Shown here: positions 53,631-62,984 of the stretch, piece after piece
Layout: the number at the start of each line of letters is the position of its first letter
Position numbering within the stretch: the stretch's first letter is position 1
NCBI RefSeq assembly: GCF_030815865.1
Contig: NZ_JAUSXI010000001.1
Span: 3,720,001-3,784,000 of the forward strand
Direction of reading: 5' to 3'
Source of the DNA: Arthrobacter globiformis
Lineage (GTDB): Bacteria; Actinomycetota; Actinomycetes; Actinomycetales; Micrococcaceae
DNA length: 64,000 nucleotides
Program-made: the position numbers and the translations under genes
Notes under the pieces: model-generated
Told to the model about the DNA's origin: nothing
Databases searched by the model: none
What the model saw: only the letters and a program-made list of their open reading frames with translations

Positions 53631-54481
53631 CGCAGCACCCTCTCTTCCTCTGGGAGGGCTCCTATCTTCAGCATGACCGAGTAGCACACCAGCGAGACAA
53701 CCAGGCCTCCCAACAGCACGGCCGCCCCGATGGGGGTGTTGTATGCAGCCACAGCCTCCGGACGGCTGACCAGCAGCAACATGACGATCCACGGGGCCGC
53801 GACGGCCAGCCGGGCAGCGTTGACTGTCCACGACTGCCGCGCTTCAAGCTCGCTCCGGGTCCGTGCACTTTCGCGCAGGAACTCGGCGAGGGTCCCGAGC
53901 AGCTTGCCGAGATCGGAGCCGCCCACCTCCCGGGTTAGCCGAAGTGCCTCGATGATGCGGTCAGCTACGGGGTCCGCCAGCCGCTCCTTGAGCCTGTTCA
54001 GCGACGCGTCGAACTGGCCGCCCGAGCGGTAGTCCGAGCCGAAGTCGCGAAACACGTGCCGGAGCTCCTCGGGCCCCTTTTCGCCCAGCTGTATCAGTGC
54101 TTCGGGCAGGGATAACCCGGCCCGGATGGCCGACCGCAGATGGTCCACGACGTCGGGCCACACCCGCCGCAAGACGGAGCTTCGTCTTTTTATCCGCCAT
54201 TTCACCACGGCCACCGGCAGCCAGGCACCGAACAGGCCGAAGCAAACGGAAACGGGCAAGGACCTGCTCACCGCGAAGAAGGCCAGCGTCGCGAAGGTGC
54301 CAAGTCCCAGGCAGCTGCCGATGAGACCTGCGCCGCTGACCTTTTCAATGCCAGCAGACAACAGCAGGTCATGGAGGCGGCTTGTCCGCGGTTCACGCCT
54401 GGCACGGGCGGGCTCGTCCCAGGCCGACCACCAGATGAGGAACAGCCCGGCTCCTATCAGAACCCCCAGCAGCGCAGCCAT
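53627..54481 (-). CDS. tadB: Tad type II secretion system F-domain protein TadB
   Basis: This 284-residue platform protein has two N-terminal hydrophobic segments, an F-domain (VWPDVVDHLRSAIRAGLSLPEALIQLGEKGPEEL; LGKLLGTLAEFLRESARTRSELEARQSW) and two C-terminal membrane helices. It overlaps cpaF by one base and tadC by four. Confidence 0.9.
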   Translation of the reverse strand: MAALLGVLIGAGLFLIWWSAWDEPARARREPRTSRLHDLLLSAGIEKVSGAGLIGSCLGLGTFATLAFFAVSRSLPVSVCFGLFGAWLPVAVVKWRIKRRSSVLRRVWPDVVDHLRSAIRAGLSLPEALIQLGEKGPEELRHVFRDFGSDYRSGGQFDASLNRLKERLADPVADRIIEALRLTREVGGSDLGKLLGTLAEFLRESARTRSELEARQSWTVNAARLAVAAPWIVMLLLVSRPEAVAAYNTPIGAAVLLGGLVVSLVCYSVMLKIGALPEEERVLR

Positions 54482-55704
54482 CAGCGCGGATCCAAGAGTG
54501 CCGCGACCTCATAACCGGCTCTGGCGAATTTCTCCTCCGCCGGCATGGTGTTGGCCGTTGGCTCCAGCAGGCCGCCGATCGTCGAGAAAATCATTGAGGA
54601 CTCGATAATTCCGTTCTCGACCCGCCTGCCCAGGGAGAGGATTTCCGTCACCTGCCTCCGCCCGTTTGCAAGGCGGCTGCAGTGAACCACCAGATCGATG
54701 CACGAGGCCACAGTGGGAACCACAAACGCGCTGGAAATGTTGTCCCCGGCGAGCAGCGGCAAAGTGCACATCTTGGTCACGGCGTCGTGTGCTGAATTGG
54801 CATGGACGGTGCACATCCCCGGCAGCCCGCTGTTGAGGGCGATCAGCATGTCGAGGCTCTCTGCTTCGCGGACTTCGCCCACCACCAGGCGGTCAGGCCG
54901 CATGCGGAGGGCTTCCTTGACCAGCCTGCGGAGCGGTATCTCGCCTTCGCCTTCGAGGTTCGGCTGCCGGCATTGCAGCCCGACCACATCGCGCAGCGGA
55001 AACTGCAGTTCGAAGATCTCCTCGACCGTAATGACGCGCTCGCGGCTGCCAATGCTGGCTGCGAGGCAGTTCAGCAGCGTGGTCTTCCCCGCCTGCGTCG
55101 CGCCTGAGACCAGGATGTTGAGTCCGCTCGCCACAGCGGCGCCAAGGAAGCGCCCCGACTGAGGGGTCAGTGTGCCCAGTTCCACGAGATGGTCCAGCCG
55201 GGTCGCCTTCACAACGAACTTACGGATGTTGACGGCCCAGTGGCGTCTGGTGACGTCCGGGATGACCACGTGCAGGCGGGACCCGTCAGGCAGTGCTGCG
55301 TCCACGAAGGGTGATGAGATGTCCAGCCGCCGGCCCGAGCTCTTGAGCATCCGCTCCACGAGGTCCCGGACCTGCTGGTCCGTCAGGCTCAGTGATGTGA
55401 GTTCAGATTCGCCGTTCCGTGCGACGTAGATTTCAGTGGGCGCGTTGATCCAAATTTCCTCGATGCCCGGATCATCCAGAAATGGTTGGAGGGCACCGAA
55501 CCCGGCCACCGCGTCAAAGACAAACCGGCGTGCTGACTCCAGCGGCCCAAGCGGCGGAAGCGGACCCATGAGGGCGCGCTCATCATAGTCGGTCACGGCA
55601 GCTTCCACGAGCCGCCTGACCTCGGCCGTCTGGTGCAACGGATCGAGACCCCGCCGACGAATCAGCTCCCGGACTTCATCCTCGACAATGCGTACTGCAT
55701 CCAT
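54481..55704 (-). CDS. cpaF: CpaF/TadA-type secretion ATPase
   Basis: This 407-residue T2SSE-family ATPase powers the tad machine. The Walker A is VSGATQAGKTTLLN, a variant of the usual GGTGTGKTT. The Asp-box region is VITVEEIFELQ, the Walker B region RMRPDRLVVGEVREAE, and the His-box CTVHANSAHDAV. It is the first gene of the leftward tad run. A CpaE/Ssd-like gene, usually just upstream, is missing here; galE takes its place. Confidence 0.92.
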   Translation of the reverse strand: MDAVRIVEDEVRELIRRRGLDPLHQTAEVRRLVEAAVTDYDERALMGPLPPLGPLESARRFVFDAVAGFGALQPFLDDPGIEEIWINAPTEIYVARNGESELTSLSLTDQQVRDLVERMLKSSGRRLDISSPFVDAALPDGSRLHVVIPDVTRRHWAVNIRKFVVKATRLDHLVELGTLTPQSGRFLGAAVASGLNILVSGATQAGKTTLLNCLAASIGSRERVITVEEIFELQFPLRDVVGLQCRQPNLEGEGEIPLRRLVKEALRMRPDRLVVGEVREAESLDMLIALNSGLPGMCTVHANSAHDAVTKMCTLPLLAGDNISSAFVVPTVASCIDLVVHCSRLANGRRQVTEILSLGRRVENGIIESSMIFSTIGGLLEPTANTMPAEEKFARAGYEVAALLDPR

Positions 55705-55849
55705 GAATTCCCCCGAACGACTGCCGGCCCCAGCGGAGGCAGTACATCTGGGTTAAAGCTAAAGGATTGCTTACGCCGAATACAGAGAAAAATCGCTATT
55801 GTGGATAACCGACCTAGCCGCCCATGTCGGCAGTCGGCCACCGGGGCGT

Positions 55850-56887
55850 CTACGTCGCCGATGCAGGTTGAACTTCACCGGCGTAGCCGTAGGGATTTGC
55901 GCTCTGCCAGCGCCAGTGGTCGGCGCACATCTGCGCCAAGTCACGGTGCGCGGACCAGCCCAAATCTGCCAATGCTGCGGAGGCATCTGCGTAGCTGACG
56001 GCCGCATCCCCCGGCCGCCGGGGCGCGAATTCAAAGGGCACCGGATGCCCTGCAGCAGCACCGAACGCGTCGATGACCTCCAGAACGGACGAACCCCGGC
56101 CGGTCCCAAGGTTCCAGCGGAACGAACCGGTTTTGGTCTGCAGGTAGTTCAACGCTGCCAAGTGGCCGGCTGCGAGGTCCATGACATGGATGTAGTCCCG
56201 GATCCCCGTCCCGTCTGGCGTGGGGTAATCGTTGCCGAACACCATGACTTTCTCGCGCCGTCCCACCGCAACCTGCGCAACGAAGGGCAGAAGGTTGTTG
56301 GGGATGCCGTGCGGGTCTTCGCCGATGCGCCCCGATTCGTGCGCACCCACGGGATTGAAGTAGCGCAGCAGTGCGATGCTCCACCGCGCGTCGGCGTCGC
56401 TCAGGTCGGACAGGATGTCCTCAATCTGCTCTTTCGTCCTGCCGTAGGGATTCGTCGCGTCCAGCGGAGACTTCTCAATCAGGGGAACGTGCTCCGAGGC
56501 ACCGTAAACGGTGGCCGACGAACTGAAGACCAGCCGCCGGACGCCCGCCTTATCCATGCTCTCGAGCAGGTTGAGCGTACCCACAACGTTGTTCTTGTAG
56601 TACCAGAGCGGCTTCGCCACGGACTCTCCGACGGCCTTCAGGCCGGCGAAGTGGATGACGGCGTCGAATCCGCCCTCCGCGAACACCTGGTCGACAGACT
56701 CAGCGTCAAGGAGGTCGGCCTCGCGGAACTCCACCTTCTTGCCGCTGAGCTCCTCGACGCGGCGAACTGCCTCGATGTTCGAGTTCATGAGGTTGTCCAG
56801 CACGACAATGTCGTGTCCGTCCTCGAGCAGGCACAGAGCCGTGTGTGATCCGATGTAGCCGGCGCCGCCGGTGACCAAAACCTTCAT
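55850..56887 (-). CDS. galE: UDP-glucose 4-epimerase
   Basis: This 345-residue extended SDR starts MKVLVTGGAGYIGSHTALCLLEDGHD, the NAD-binding GxxGxxG, and has SSSATVYG and YGRTKEQIE (YxxxK). The substrate region includes RYFNPVGAHESGRIGEDPHGIPNNLLPFVAQVAVG and GTGIRDYIHVMDLA. It interconverts UDP-glucose and UDP-galactose, supplying cell-wall sugars. It lies 146 bp from cpaF and diverges from the GH25 gene. Confidence 0.96.
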   Translation of the reverse strand: MKVLVTGGAGYIGSHTALCLLEDGHDIVVLDNLMNSNIEAVRRVEELSGKKVEFREADLLDAESVDQVFAEGGFDAVIHFAGLKAVGESVAKPLWYYKNNVVGTLNLLESMDKAGVRRLVFSSSATVYGASEHVPLIEKSPLDATNPYGRTKEQIEDILSDLSDADARWSIALLRYFNPVGAHESGRIGEDPHGIPNNLLPFVAQVAVGRREKVMVFGNDYPTPDGTGIRDYIHVMDLAAGHLAALNYLQTKTGSFRWNLGTGRGSSVLEVIDAFGAAAGHPVPFEFAPRRPGDAAVSYADASAALADLGWSAHRDLAQMCADHWRWQSANPYGYAGEVQPASAT

Positions 56888-57144
56888 GGCGTCCAGTCTA
56901 AAGCTGCAGCTATAAGCGCTGAAATCCCTGAACGAGACGCCGTAGCAAAAGCGCTTCCGCCGCGTCCCCTTAAATCACATTGGAACCAAGTCCATCATTA
57001 GCACCAATAGTAACAAGAGTGGTAGGGTGGGCCGCGCCAAGGACTACCCCTTGGGGCTGGGCTGATCGTGGGGCGACCCAATCGCGACCTCCCGGCGGCG
57101 CCTATTGGCCTTTGGGCCACGGGCCTGGACTGCGGAGCGGATAT

Positions 57145-59097
57145 ATGACACAGACCACAACTGCACGGCGTAGGACTGCTGGCACGTTCAGCGCTGGCCT
57201 TTTCGCCCTCGTGGTTCTTGCAGGTTTTTGGGCGCCGGTTCCGGCCTCAGCCATGGAATCACCGCCGGCTGCCACCACAGGCGAAGCAAGTGCCCCCGTG
57301 GAGCCTGCCCGGGGCCCCGAACTCGATTCCGAAGCAGCGAAGGCTGCGATGCGGGCAGCGGTCGGACCAGACGGTGCGCAGATGGGCCAAGGCACTAAAC
57401 TTGCCGTCCAGTCGCGATTGGATGCTGCGGCAGAAGCCACATGGGTGCCGTCTTTCGGCGTCAAGGGCCAAGATGTCAGCAGCCATCAAACAGGCCTGAA
57501 CTGGCAACAGCAATGGAACATGGGGTCGCGCTTTGCGTACGTAAAAGCCACCGAGGGAAACTACTACGTCAGCGACAGCTTCTCTTCGCAGTATCTGGGC
57601 GCCCGCAACGTGGGCATGATCCGGGGCGCCTATCACTTCGCTATCCCCAACGCCTCTTCTGGCGCAGATCAGGCCCGCTTCTTTGTAGCAAACGGTGGAG
57701 GCTGGACGGGTGACGGGTACACCATGCCCCCAGTGCTGGACTTCGAATTCAATCCCTACGCTGGCATGACGATCAACGGCTTCTACCATGGAAACACCTG
57801 CTATGACAAAACGCCGCAGCAGCTGGCTTCGTGGGTCCGGGACTTTGGCAACACCATGCGGTCGTTGACCGGCCGGCTGCCCGTCATCTACACGAACACA
57901 GGCTGGTGGAAGCAGTGCACCGGCGATGCCCTTGGTTTCGGCGACTACCCCTTGTGGGTCGCCAATTATCCCACCGCTCCATCCAACGATGCCGGGCCCG
58001 TCCCGTCCAGCTGGAATCAGTACAGCATCTGGCAATTTAGCCCGAGCGGGCCGTTCGCGGGCGACTCGAATGTGTGGAACGGCAGCTACGCACAGCTGCA
58101 GGCCTTTGCGAGGAACGGTTTGACTTCCGCCGGCGCCATCGAGCGAAAGTGGGTGGCCCTGGGCGGAGCCTCAGGGAGCCTGGGGGCGGCAATCTCCCAG
58201 TCCGACATCTGCAACCTGGTTGGCGGCGGGTGCTACAGGTCATATGCGGCCGGCAATATCTACTGGACCAGCGCAACTGGTGCACATGCTGTGACGGGCA
58301 GCTATTGGAAGGCCTGGGGCGCGGTCGGCTGGCAAAGCGCAATCGGCTATCCGACAGGCGACGTCACCTGCCCCTACGGGTCGCCAGCCTCCTCAACTTG
58401 CCACCAGACATTCCAGGGCGGCATCGTCTATGCCACTCCCGGTGTGGGTACGTTTGCCGTGGCCAACAAGTACATGTCCGGGTGGAAGGCTGCCGGCTGG
58501 CAGCAAGGAATCGGATATCCCACTGCTGCAGCCTCCTGTGGCCTGTATGGCGGCGGCTGCTATCAGCCGTTTCAGAAGGGAAACATCTACTTCACTGCCT
58601 CTACCGGTGCGCACGCCGTGACGGGATCGTACTGGAATGCGTGGAAGGAAGCAGGCTGGCAGCAGGGGCTCGGCTATCCTACTGGTCCCACCGCTTGTGG
58701 GCTTTACGGCGGGGGTTGCTACCAGCCCTTCCAAAAGGCCAACGTCTATTTCTCCTCGACTACAGGCGCCCATGCCGTTTTCGGGGCCTACTTCACTTCA
58801 TGGAAGTGGGCTGGCTGGCAGGCAGGCGTCGGATACCCGACCGGACCTGTGAAATGTGGGCTCTACGGCGGAGGTTGCTATCAGCCATTCGAGCGGGCTA
58901 CCAGCTACTACACTGCCGCAACCGGAGCGAACATGGTCGGTGAGCCCTATTGGTCGGCATGGGGTGCTGCTGGCTGGCAACCCCGTTTGGGTTACCCCCT
59001 GGGAGTGGCAGTCAAGTGGAACGGATACCGGGAGGTGCCTTTCCAAGGCGGATCCATCACCTACAGTGCCAATGGGGTCACCGTGCGCACCAAGTGA
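57145..59097 (+). CDS. Secreted GH25 muramidase with C-terminal LGFP repeats
   Basis: This 650-residue protein has a signal peptide (residues 1-37, cleavage after PASA) and a GH25 lysozyme domain (about 108-315). The domain carries KGQDVSSHQTGLNW, AYVKATEGN and the catalytic DFEFN. At least five LGFP repeats of about 52 residues follow (330-650), with IGYPTG, LGYPTG and VGYPTG blocks and GAHAVTGSYW cores. LGFP repeats are thought to bind the cell wall. The protein would cleave peptidoglycan sugar bonds. The ATG at 57145 has GGAG upstream; the open frame upstream is not coding. Confidence 0.93.
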   Translation: MTQTTTARRRTAGTFSAGLFALVVLAGFWAPVPASAMESPPAATTGEASAPVEPARGPELDSEAAKAAMRAAVGPDGAQMGQGTKLAVQSRLDAAAEATWVPSFGVKGQDVSSHQTGLNWQQQWNMGSRFAYVKATEGNYYVSDSFSSQYLGARNVGMIRGAYHFAIPNASSGADQARFFVANGGGWTGDGYTMPPVLDFEFNPYAGMTINGFYHGNTCYDKTPQQLASWVRDFGNTMRSLTGRLPVIYTNTGWWKQCTGDALGFGDYPLWVANYPTAPSNDAGPVPSSWNQYSIWQFSPSGPFAGDSNVWNGSYAQLQAFARNGLTSAGAIERKWVALGGASGSLGAAISQSDICNLVGGGCYRSYAAGNIYWTSATGAHAVTGSYWKAWGAVGWQSAIGYPTGDVTCPYGSPASSTCHQTFQGGIVYATPGVGTFAVANKYMSGWKAAGWQQGIGYPTAAASCGLYGGGCYQPFQKGNIYFTASTGAHAVTGSYWNAWKEAGWQQGLGYPTGPTACGLYGGGCYQPFQKANVYFSSTTGAHAVFGAYFTSWKWAGWQAGVGYPTGPVKCGLYGGGCYQPFERATSYYTAATGANMVGEPYWSAWGAAGWQPRLGYPLGVAVKWNGYREVPFQGGSITYSANGVTVRTK

Positions 59098-59362
59098 GTG
59101 GGGTGCTGCCGTAGAGCTTCTCCGCCACCCCGTCGGTCAACGCATGAAGGGGTTGAGGTCGGCAGCATGACGCGAAACCCTAAGCGAACACAGCAAGGAG
59201 TGTGCGGAAGCGCCGACCCGCAACGAAACGACGGGCCCTCGAGTACAGCCAACCGGGCGGCTTGAGCCGGCAATCTCCTTCACCTTCAGTACCGTCCTCT
59301 TCTTCCGGCGGCCCTCGGTACATCCGAACGGCCGCTGCCAAGAAAGGCGTTCCCAGCGCCAG
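59098..59362. other. Intergenic region between the GH25 gene and the flippase
   Basis: This 265-bp gap lies between convergent genes. Open frames here are Arg/Ser-rich shadows without ribosome sites. No clear terminator hairpin is seen, and no gene is supported. Confidence 0.4.
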
Positions 59363-60799
59363 TCAGAGCGAAGCGCTGGGCGTCGGCTTTGCCTTGCGCA
59401 GGCGCCACAGTACCAGTCCGCCAGCCGCCGCAACAGCCACGGCGACGGCAGTAATAACTCCCGAACCGATGTCGCGCGGGAGCATCAGGAGCCCGGCTAC
59501 ATACGCTACTGCGGCGAAACAGCAGAGCCCATAGGTGCGTAGCGGCCACCCACCCGGCGCCTGCCGTCGTGCTATCAGAAAATACACGATGCCGAGGAGG
59601 AAGAACGATCCTGCGGACGTTGCCGCCATCAGCACCAGATTCCCGGCGGATGCCGGGACTAGCGCTGCCACGGCTGAGATTCCCAGCACGGAGGGCGTCA
59701 CCACCGCCAGAATCCACGTCCGCTTATCGGCAAAGAGCAGCGAAGAAGCGTTCAAATACAACAGGTAGCCGAGGGCGATGAGCGGCATTATCTGGGCAAC
59801 AGGGATGAGGTCCTCCCGGCCGACAGCCATGATGTGGGTGACCACATTCGCTCCGCCGCTTGCCACTATCACCAACGCGAGCCCAGCGAGACTCGCTGTC
59901 TTCATGACCGAGCGAATCCGCTCCGGCCGCTCCTCCGGCTTCGCAGACATGATTGCCGGCACCCAGGCATTATTCAGGGCGCCCAGCAAAGTGACAGTAC
60001 CCAGGACAAAAATCTGGACCTTGCCGTAGTCGCCGGAGACGCCCTCCGCTGCCACAGCCGCCAGCAGAAAAGCTGCTCCCTGTGTCAGGAGCATCATCGA
60101 TCCGGTGTGGGGCAGGACGGGCAGGCCGATGAGCAGCGCCTCCTTTGCGGCACCCGGTACGGCGAAAGGCAGCGACGGCGGCGCGATGAAGAGGGCCGCG
60201 ACTGCCGTGAGGCAGACCGCGGTCCCGAAGCCCACCATGAAAACGCTGGCGGTGGCGCTCACCAGTAGCATTGCGAGCAGTCCCACGCCATAGGCGGCCA
60301 CCGATGACCCGAGGCTGAGCAGCACGAACGCGACAGGCCGCCCTTGAGCGCGAAGCAGTGCCTGGGCAGCCAGCACGGTGGCGAGCACGCCCATCGTCAG
60401 TAGCGCCACCGTGAAGCTGAGCACTCCATCGCCACCGCCAGCCATCCACCAGTATGCCGCTGCCACGGCAGCTCCGACTGCAACGCCGAGCAGGCTGAGA
60501 AAGCCGCTGATAGAGCGCGCTTTGGCTGCCCCGTTGTGGTCGAACCATGCCTTGGTAATTGCCAGCGGCAGCCCCGCGGCGCCAAGAACCACACCGATCT
60601 GGATAACCGATACGGACAGGAACAGTTCCTGCCACTCGGCATCGCTGTCCAGCACGCGGAGAGCAAACGGCTGTACCAGGAAAACTCCCAAGCCCTGCAT
60701 GAGCGCGCCAGCCAGATACAGAACGGAGTTCCTACCGGTCCTGTCCACGGCGCTGCTATTCCCGGACTCGGCAACGTCTGCCCGACCGGTGCTACTCAC
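59363..60799 (-). CDS. Oligosaccharide flippase / polysaccharide export membrane protein
   Basis: This 478-residue protein has about 12-14 hydrophobic helices with the MOP/Wzx pattern (LAGALMQGLGVFLVQPFALRVL, FVLLSLGSSVAAYGVGLL, AALNKVQIF-like YGKVQIFVLG, IMPLIALGYLLYLNASSLLFADKR). It probably flips lipid-linked sugar units across the membrane. I start at GTG 60799, which overlaps the LegC stop; the upstream frame is Arg/Ser-rich. Its place in the glycan locus supports the function. Confidence 0.82.
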   Translation of the reverse strand: MSSTGRADVAESGNSSAVDRTGRNSVLYLAGALMQGLGVFLVQPFALRVLDSDAEWQELFLSVSVIQIGVVLGAAGLPLAITKAWFDHNGAAKARSISGFLSLLGVAVGAAVAAAYWWMAGGGDGVLSFTVALLTMGVLATVLAAQALLRAQGRPVAFVLLSLGSSVAAYGVGLLAMLLVSATASVFMVGFGTAVCLTAVAALFIAPPSLPFAVPGAAKEALLIGLPVLPHTGSMMLLTQGAAFLLAAVAAEGVSGDYGKVQIFVLGTVTLLGALNNAWVPAIMSAKPEERPERIRSVMKTASLAGLALVIVASGGANVVTHIMAVGREDLIPVAQIMPLIALGYLLYLNASSLLFADKRTWILAVVTPSVLGISAVAALVPASAGNLVLMAATSAGSFFLLGIVYFLIARRQAPGGWPLRTYGLCCFAAVAYVAGLLMLPRDIGSGVITAVAVAVAAAGGLVLWRLRKAKPTPSASL

Positions 60800-61946
60800 C
60801 GCTAAGTCGTAGCCATTCGTGTACGCGCTTGATGACGCGGTCCTGATCGGTCTCGGTGAGGTCGGTCGAGCAGGGCAGCGAAAGGCCACGGGCGAAGAGA
60901 TCCTCGCCGACGCTGCCGCCGAGGCTTAGCTCGTCACACAGCGGCGGCTGCATGTGCAGCGGCCGCCACAGAGACCGGGATTCGATGTTAACTTCGGCGA
61001 GGAAGTCCTGCAGTTCGTCCCGCGCCCCAGTTCCGCGCGAGGCCGGAACGAGTACCGAGTACAGCCAGTAGGTGGATTCCTGGCCGGGAAGGCTTGGAGG
61101 CGTTTGGATCTCAGTGCCGGCGAAAGCGTCTGCATAGCGGCCTGCGATTTTGCGCTTTGTCTCCACAAAGCCGTCGAGCCGCTCCAGCTGTGCCACTCCG
61201 AGGGCTGCGGCGATGTTTGTCAGCCTGTAGTTGAAGCCGATTTCGTCGTGCAGGTAGCCCCGATCCGGAAGCCGGGCCTGGGTTGAGAGGTGCTTCGCCT
61301 TCGCCGCGAGCTCCGGATCGTCGGTGGTGAACATTCCCCCGCCCCCGGTGGTCATGATCTTGTTTCCGTTGAACGAGTAGGCACCCATGTGGCCGACCGT
61401 CCCGACGTGGCGGCCTTCCAGCGGCCCCTCTGTCCACAAGGCGCCAAGTGCCTCAGCGGCATCTTCGATCAGGACGATGCCATATTCATCGGCAAGTTCA
61501 CGTGCCGCCACGGCATCTGCTGGCTGCCCGAGGATGTGCACAATCTCAATGGCTTTGGGAAGCTTCTCCCCCGCCGCTGCCCTGCGCTCAATTTCCCGGC
61601 GCAGGCTCCCAACATCCATGCACCACGACTCAGCCAGCGAATCGACCAGCAGCAGTTCGGCAAACTGGTAGGATGCTGCATTGGAACTCGCCATGAAGGT
61701 GAAGTCGGAGACGGCAACGAGGTCCCCCGGTCCTACGCCGGCAAGGCGCATCGCAATGTGCAGTGCCGCTGTTCCGGAAGCGCAGGCTACCGCATGCTTG
61801 GCGCCGACGTAATCGGCAAACTTCCTCTCGAACTCGGTGACGAACTGCCCCACGGAAGAGACAAACCCGCTGGCGACGGCTTCGTTAACAAGTTCTGCTT
61901 CACGCTCGCCGATGTTGGGCACGGCTAGTGGGATACGGGTCACCAC
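60792..61946 (-). CDS. LegC-like DegT/DnrJ/EryC1 aminotransferase
   Basis: This 384-residue PLP aminotransferase has SGTAALHIAMRLAGVGPGD, VHILGQPADA, IEDAAEALGA (Asp) and the PLP lysine in YSFNGNKIMTTGGGGMFTT. FNYRLTNIAAALGVAQLERL and SRSLWRPLHMQPP follow. Overall it resembles LegC, which aminates a 4-keto sugar in legionaminic-acid synthesis. The GTG at 61946 has AAAGG six bases upstream. It sits 21 bp after legB. Confidence 0.85.
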   Translation of the reverse strand: MVTRIPLAVPNIGEREAELVNEAVASGFVSSVGQFVTEFERKFADYVGAKHAVACASGTAALHIAMRLAGVGPGDLVAVSDFTFMASSNAASYQFAELLLVDSLAESWCMDVGSLRREIERRAAAGEKLPKAIEIVHILGQPADAVAARELADEYGIVLIEDAAEALGALWTEGPLEGRHVGTVGHMGAYSFNGNKIMTTGGGGMFTTDDPELAAKAKHLSTQARLPDRGYLHDEIGFNYRLTNIAAALGVAQLERLDGFVETKRKIAGRYADAFAGTEIQTPPSLPGQESTYWLYSVLVPASRGTGARDELQDFLAEVNIESRSLWRPLHMQPPLCDELSLGGSVGEDLFARGLSLPCSTDLTETDQDRVIKRVHEWLRLSGE

Positions 61947-61967
61947 AAACGACCTTTCTGGCAATAA

Positions 61968-62984
61968 CTATCGGGAGTATCGGGCTGCGGCGGACAGATC
62001 GACGCCGCGGGCCTTGATCCATTCAGCGGATTCGCGCAGGCCCTCTTCAAGGCTGACCTGCGGGGCCCAGCCGAGTTCGGCCAGCGCCTGCGACGGGTCC
62101 GAAAGCAGGTGCATGACTTCGCTGGCCTCCGGGCGGACCCGCTCATCCTGGGTGATGATGTCCGCCGTCGAACCCGTGACCTTCCGGGCCATCTCAACCA
62201 GTTCACCGATGGAGACGTCGTACCCGGTGCCGAGCTGAATGACCTGGCCCTCCAGCGGGATATCAGCGCTGGCTGCCTTCAGGAATCCGTCGGCGGTATC
62301 GGTGACAAAGGTGAAGTCACGGCGCGGTGTCAGCGAACCAAGGTGGATCTTTTCGGCACCGGCAACCATCTGCTGCAGCACGGTGGGGATGACGGCTCGC
62401 GCGGACTGCCGGGGTCCGTAAGTGTTGAACGGGCGCAGAACCACGACGGGAGTCTCGAAGGAGCTTGCCCATGCCTCGCAGAGCTTGTCGGCCGCGATCT
62501 TCGTTGCGCTGTACGGGGACTGGCCACGGAGCTCGTTTTCGATGGTGATCGGCACGGTCTTGGGCGTGCCGTAAACCTCGGACGTCGAGGTGTTGACGAG
62601 CCGCGGCACATTGTGCCGGCGCACACCTTCAAGGACATTCAGTGTGCCCACGACGTTCGTTTCCACGTAGGAGCGCGGAGCCTCGTAGGAGTACGGAATC
62701 GCAATGAGGGCCGCCAAATGGAGGACAACATCCGAGCCTGCAACGAGGTCGGAAACGAACTCGGCGTCCCGGATATCGCCGAGCCGCAGATCCACAGCGT
62801 CCCGCTCCTCGGAGCTCAGGTCATCGAGCCAGCCATAGGACCCATTGGAGTTGTAAACGCACAGTGCCCGCACATTGGCACCCTGGGCGATCAGCTGCTG
62901 GGTGACGTGGCTTCCGATGAAGCCATCCGCTCCCGTAACAACTACCGTCTTGCCCGTAAGGTTCTGCTGAGTCAAGGTGATCAC
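61968..62984 (-). CDS. LegB-like NAD-dependent 4,6-dehydratase
   Basis: This 338-residue extended SDR has GKTVVVTGADGFIGSHVTQQL, STSEVYGTPKT and the YxxxK site SPYSATKIAADKL, plus NTYGPRQSARAVIPTVLQQM and GSLTPRRDFTFV. The architecture matches GDP- or UDP-sugar 4,6-dehydratases of the LegB type that act first in legionaminic-acid synthesis. A GTG start overlaps the nucleotidyltransferase stop as GTGA. Confidence 0.88.
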   Translation of the reverse strand: MITLTQQNLTGKTVVVTGADGFIGSHVTQQLIAQGANVRALCVYNSNGSYGWLDDLSSEERDAVDLRLGDIRDAEFVSDLVAGSDVVLHLAALIAIPYSYEAPRSYVETNVVGTLNVLEGVRRHNVPRLVNTSTSEVYGTPKTVPITIENELRGQSPYSATKIAADKLCEAWASSFETPVVVLRPFNTYGPRQSARAVIPTVLQQMVAGAEKIHLGSLTPRRDFTFVTDTADGFLKAASADIPLEGQVIQLGTGYDVSIGELVEMARKVTGSTADIITQDERVRPEASEVMHLLSDPSQALAELGWAPQVSLEEGLRESAEWIKARGVDLSAAARYSR

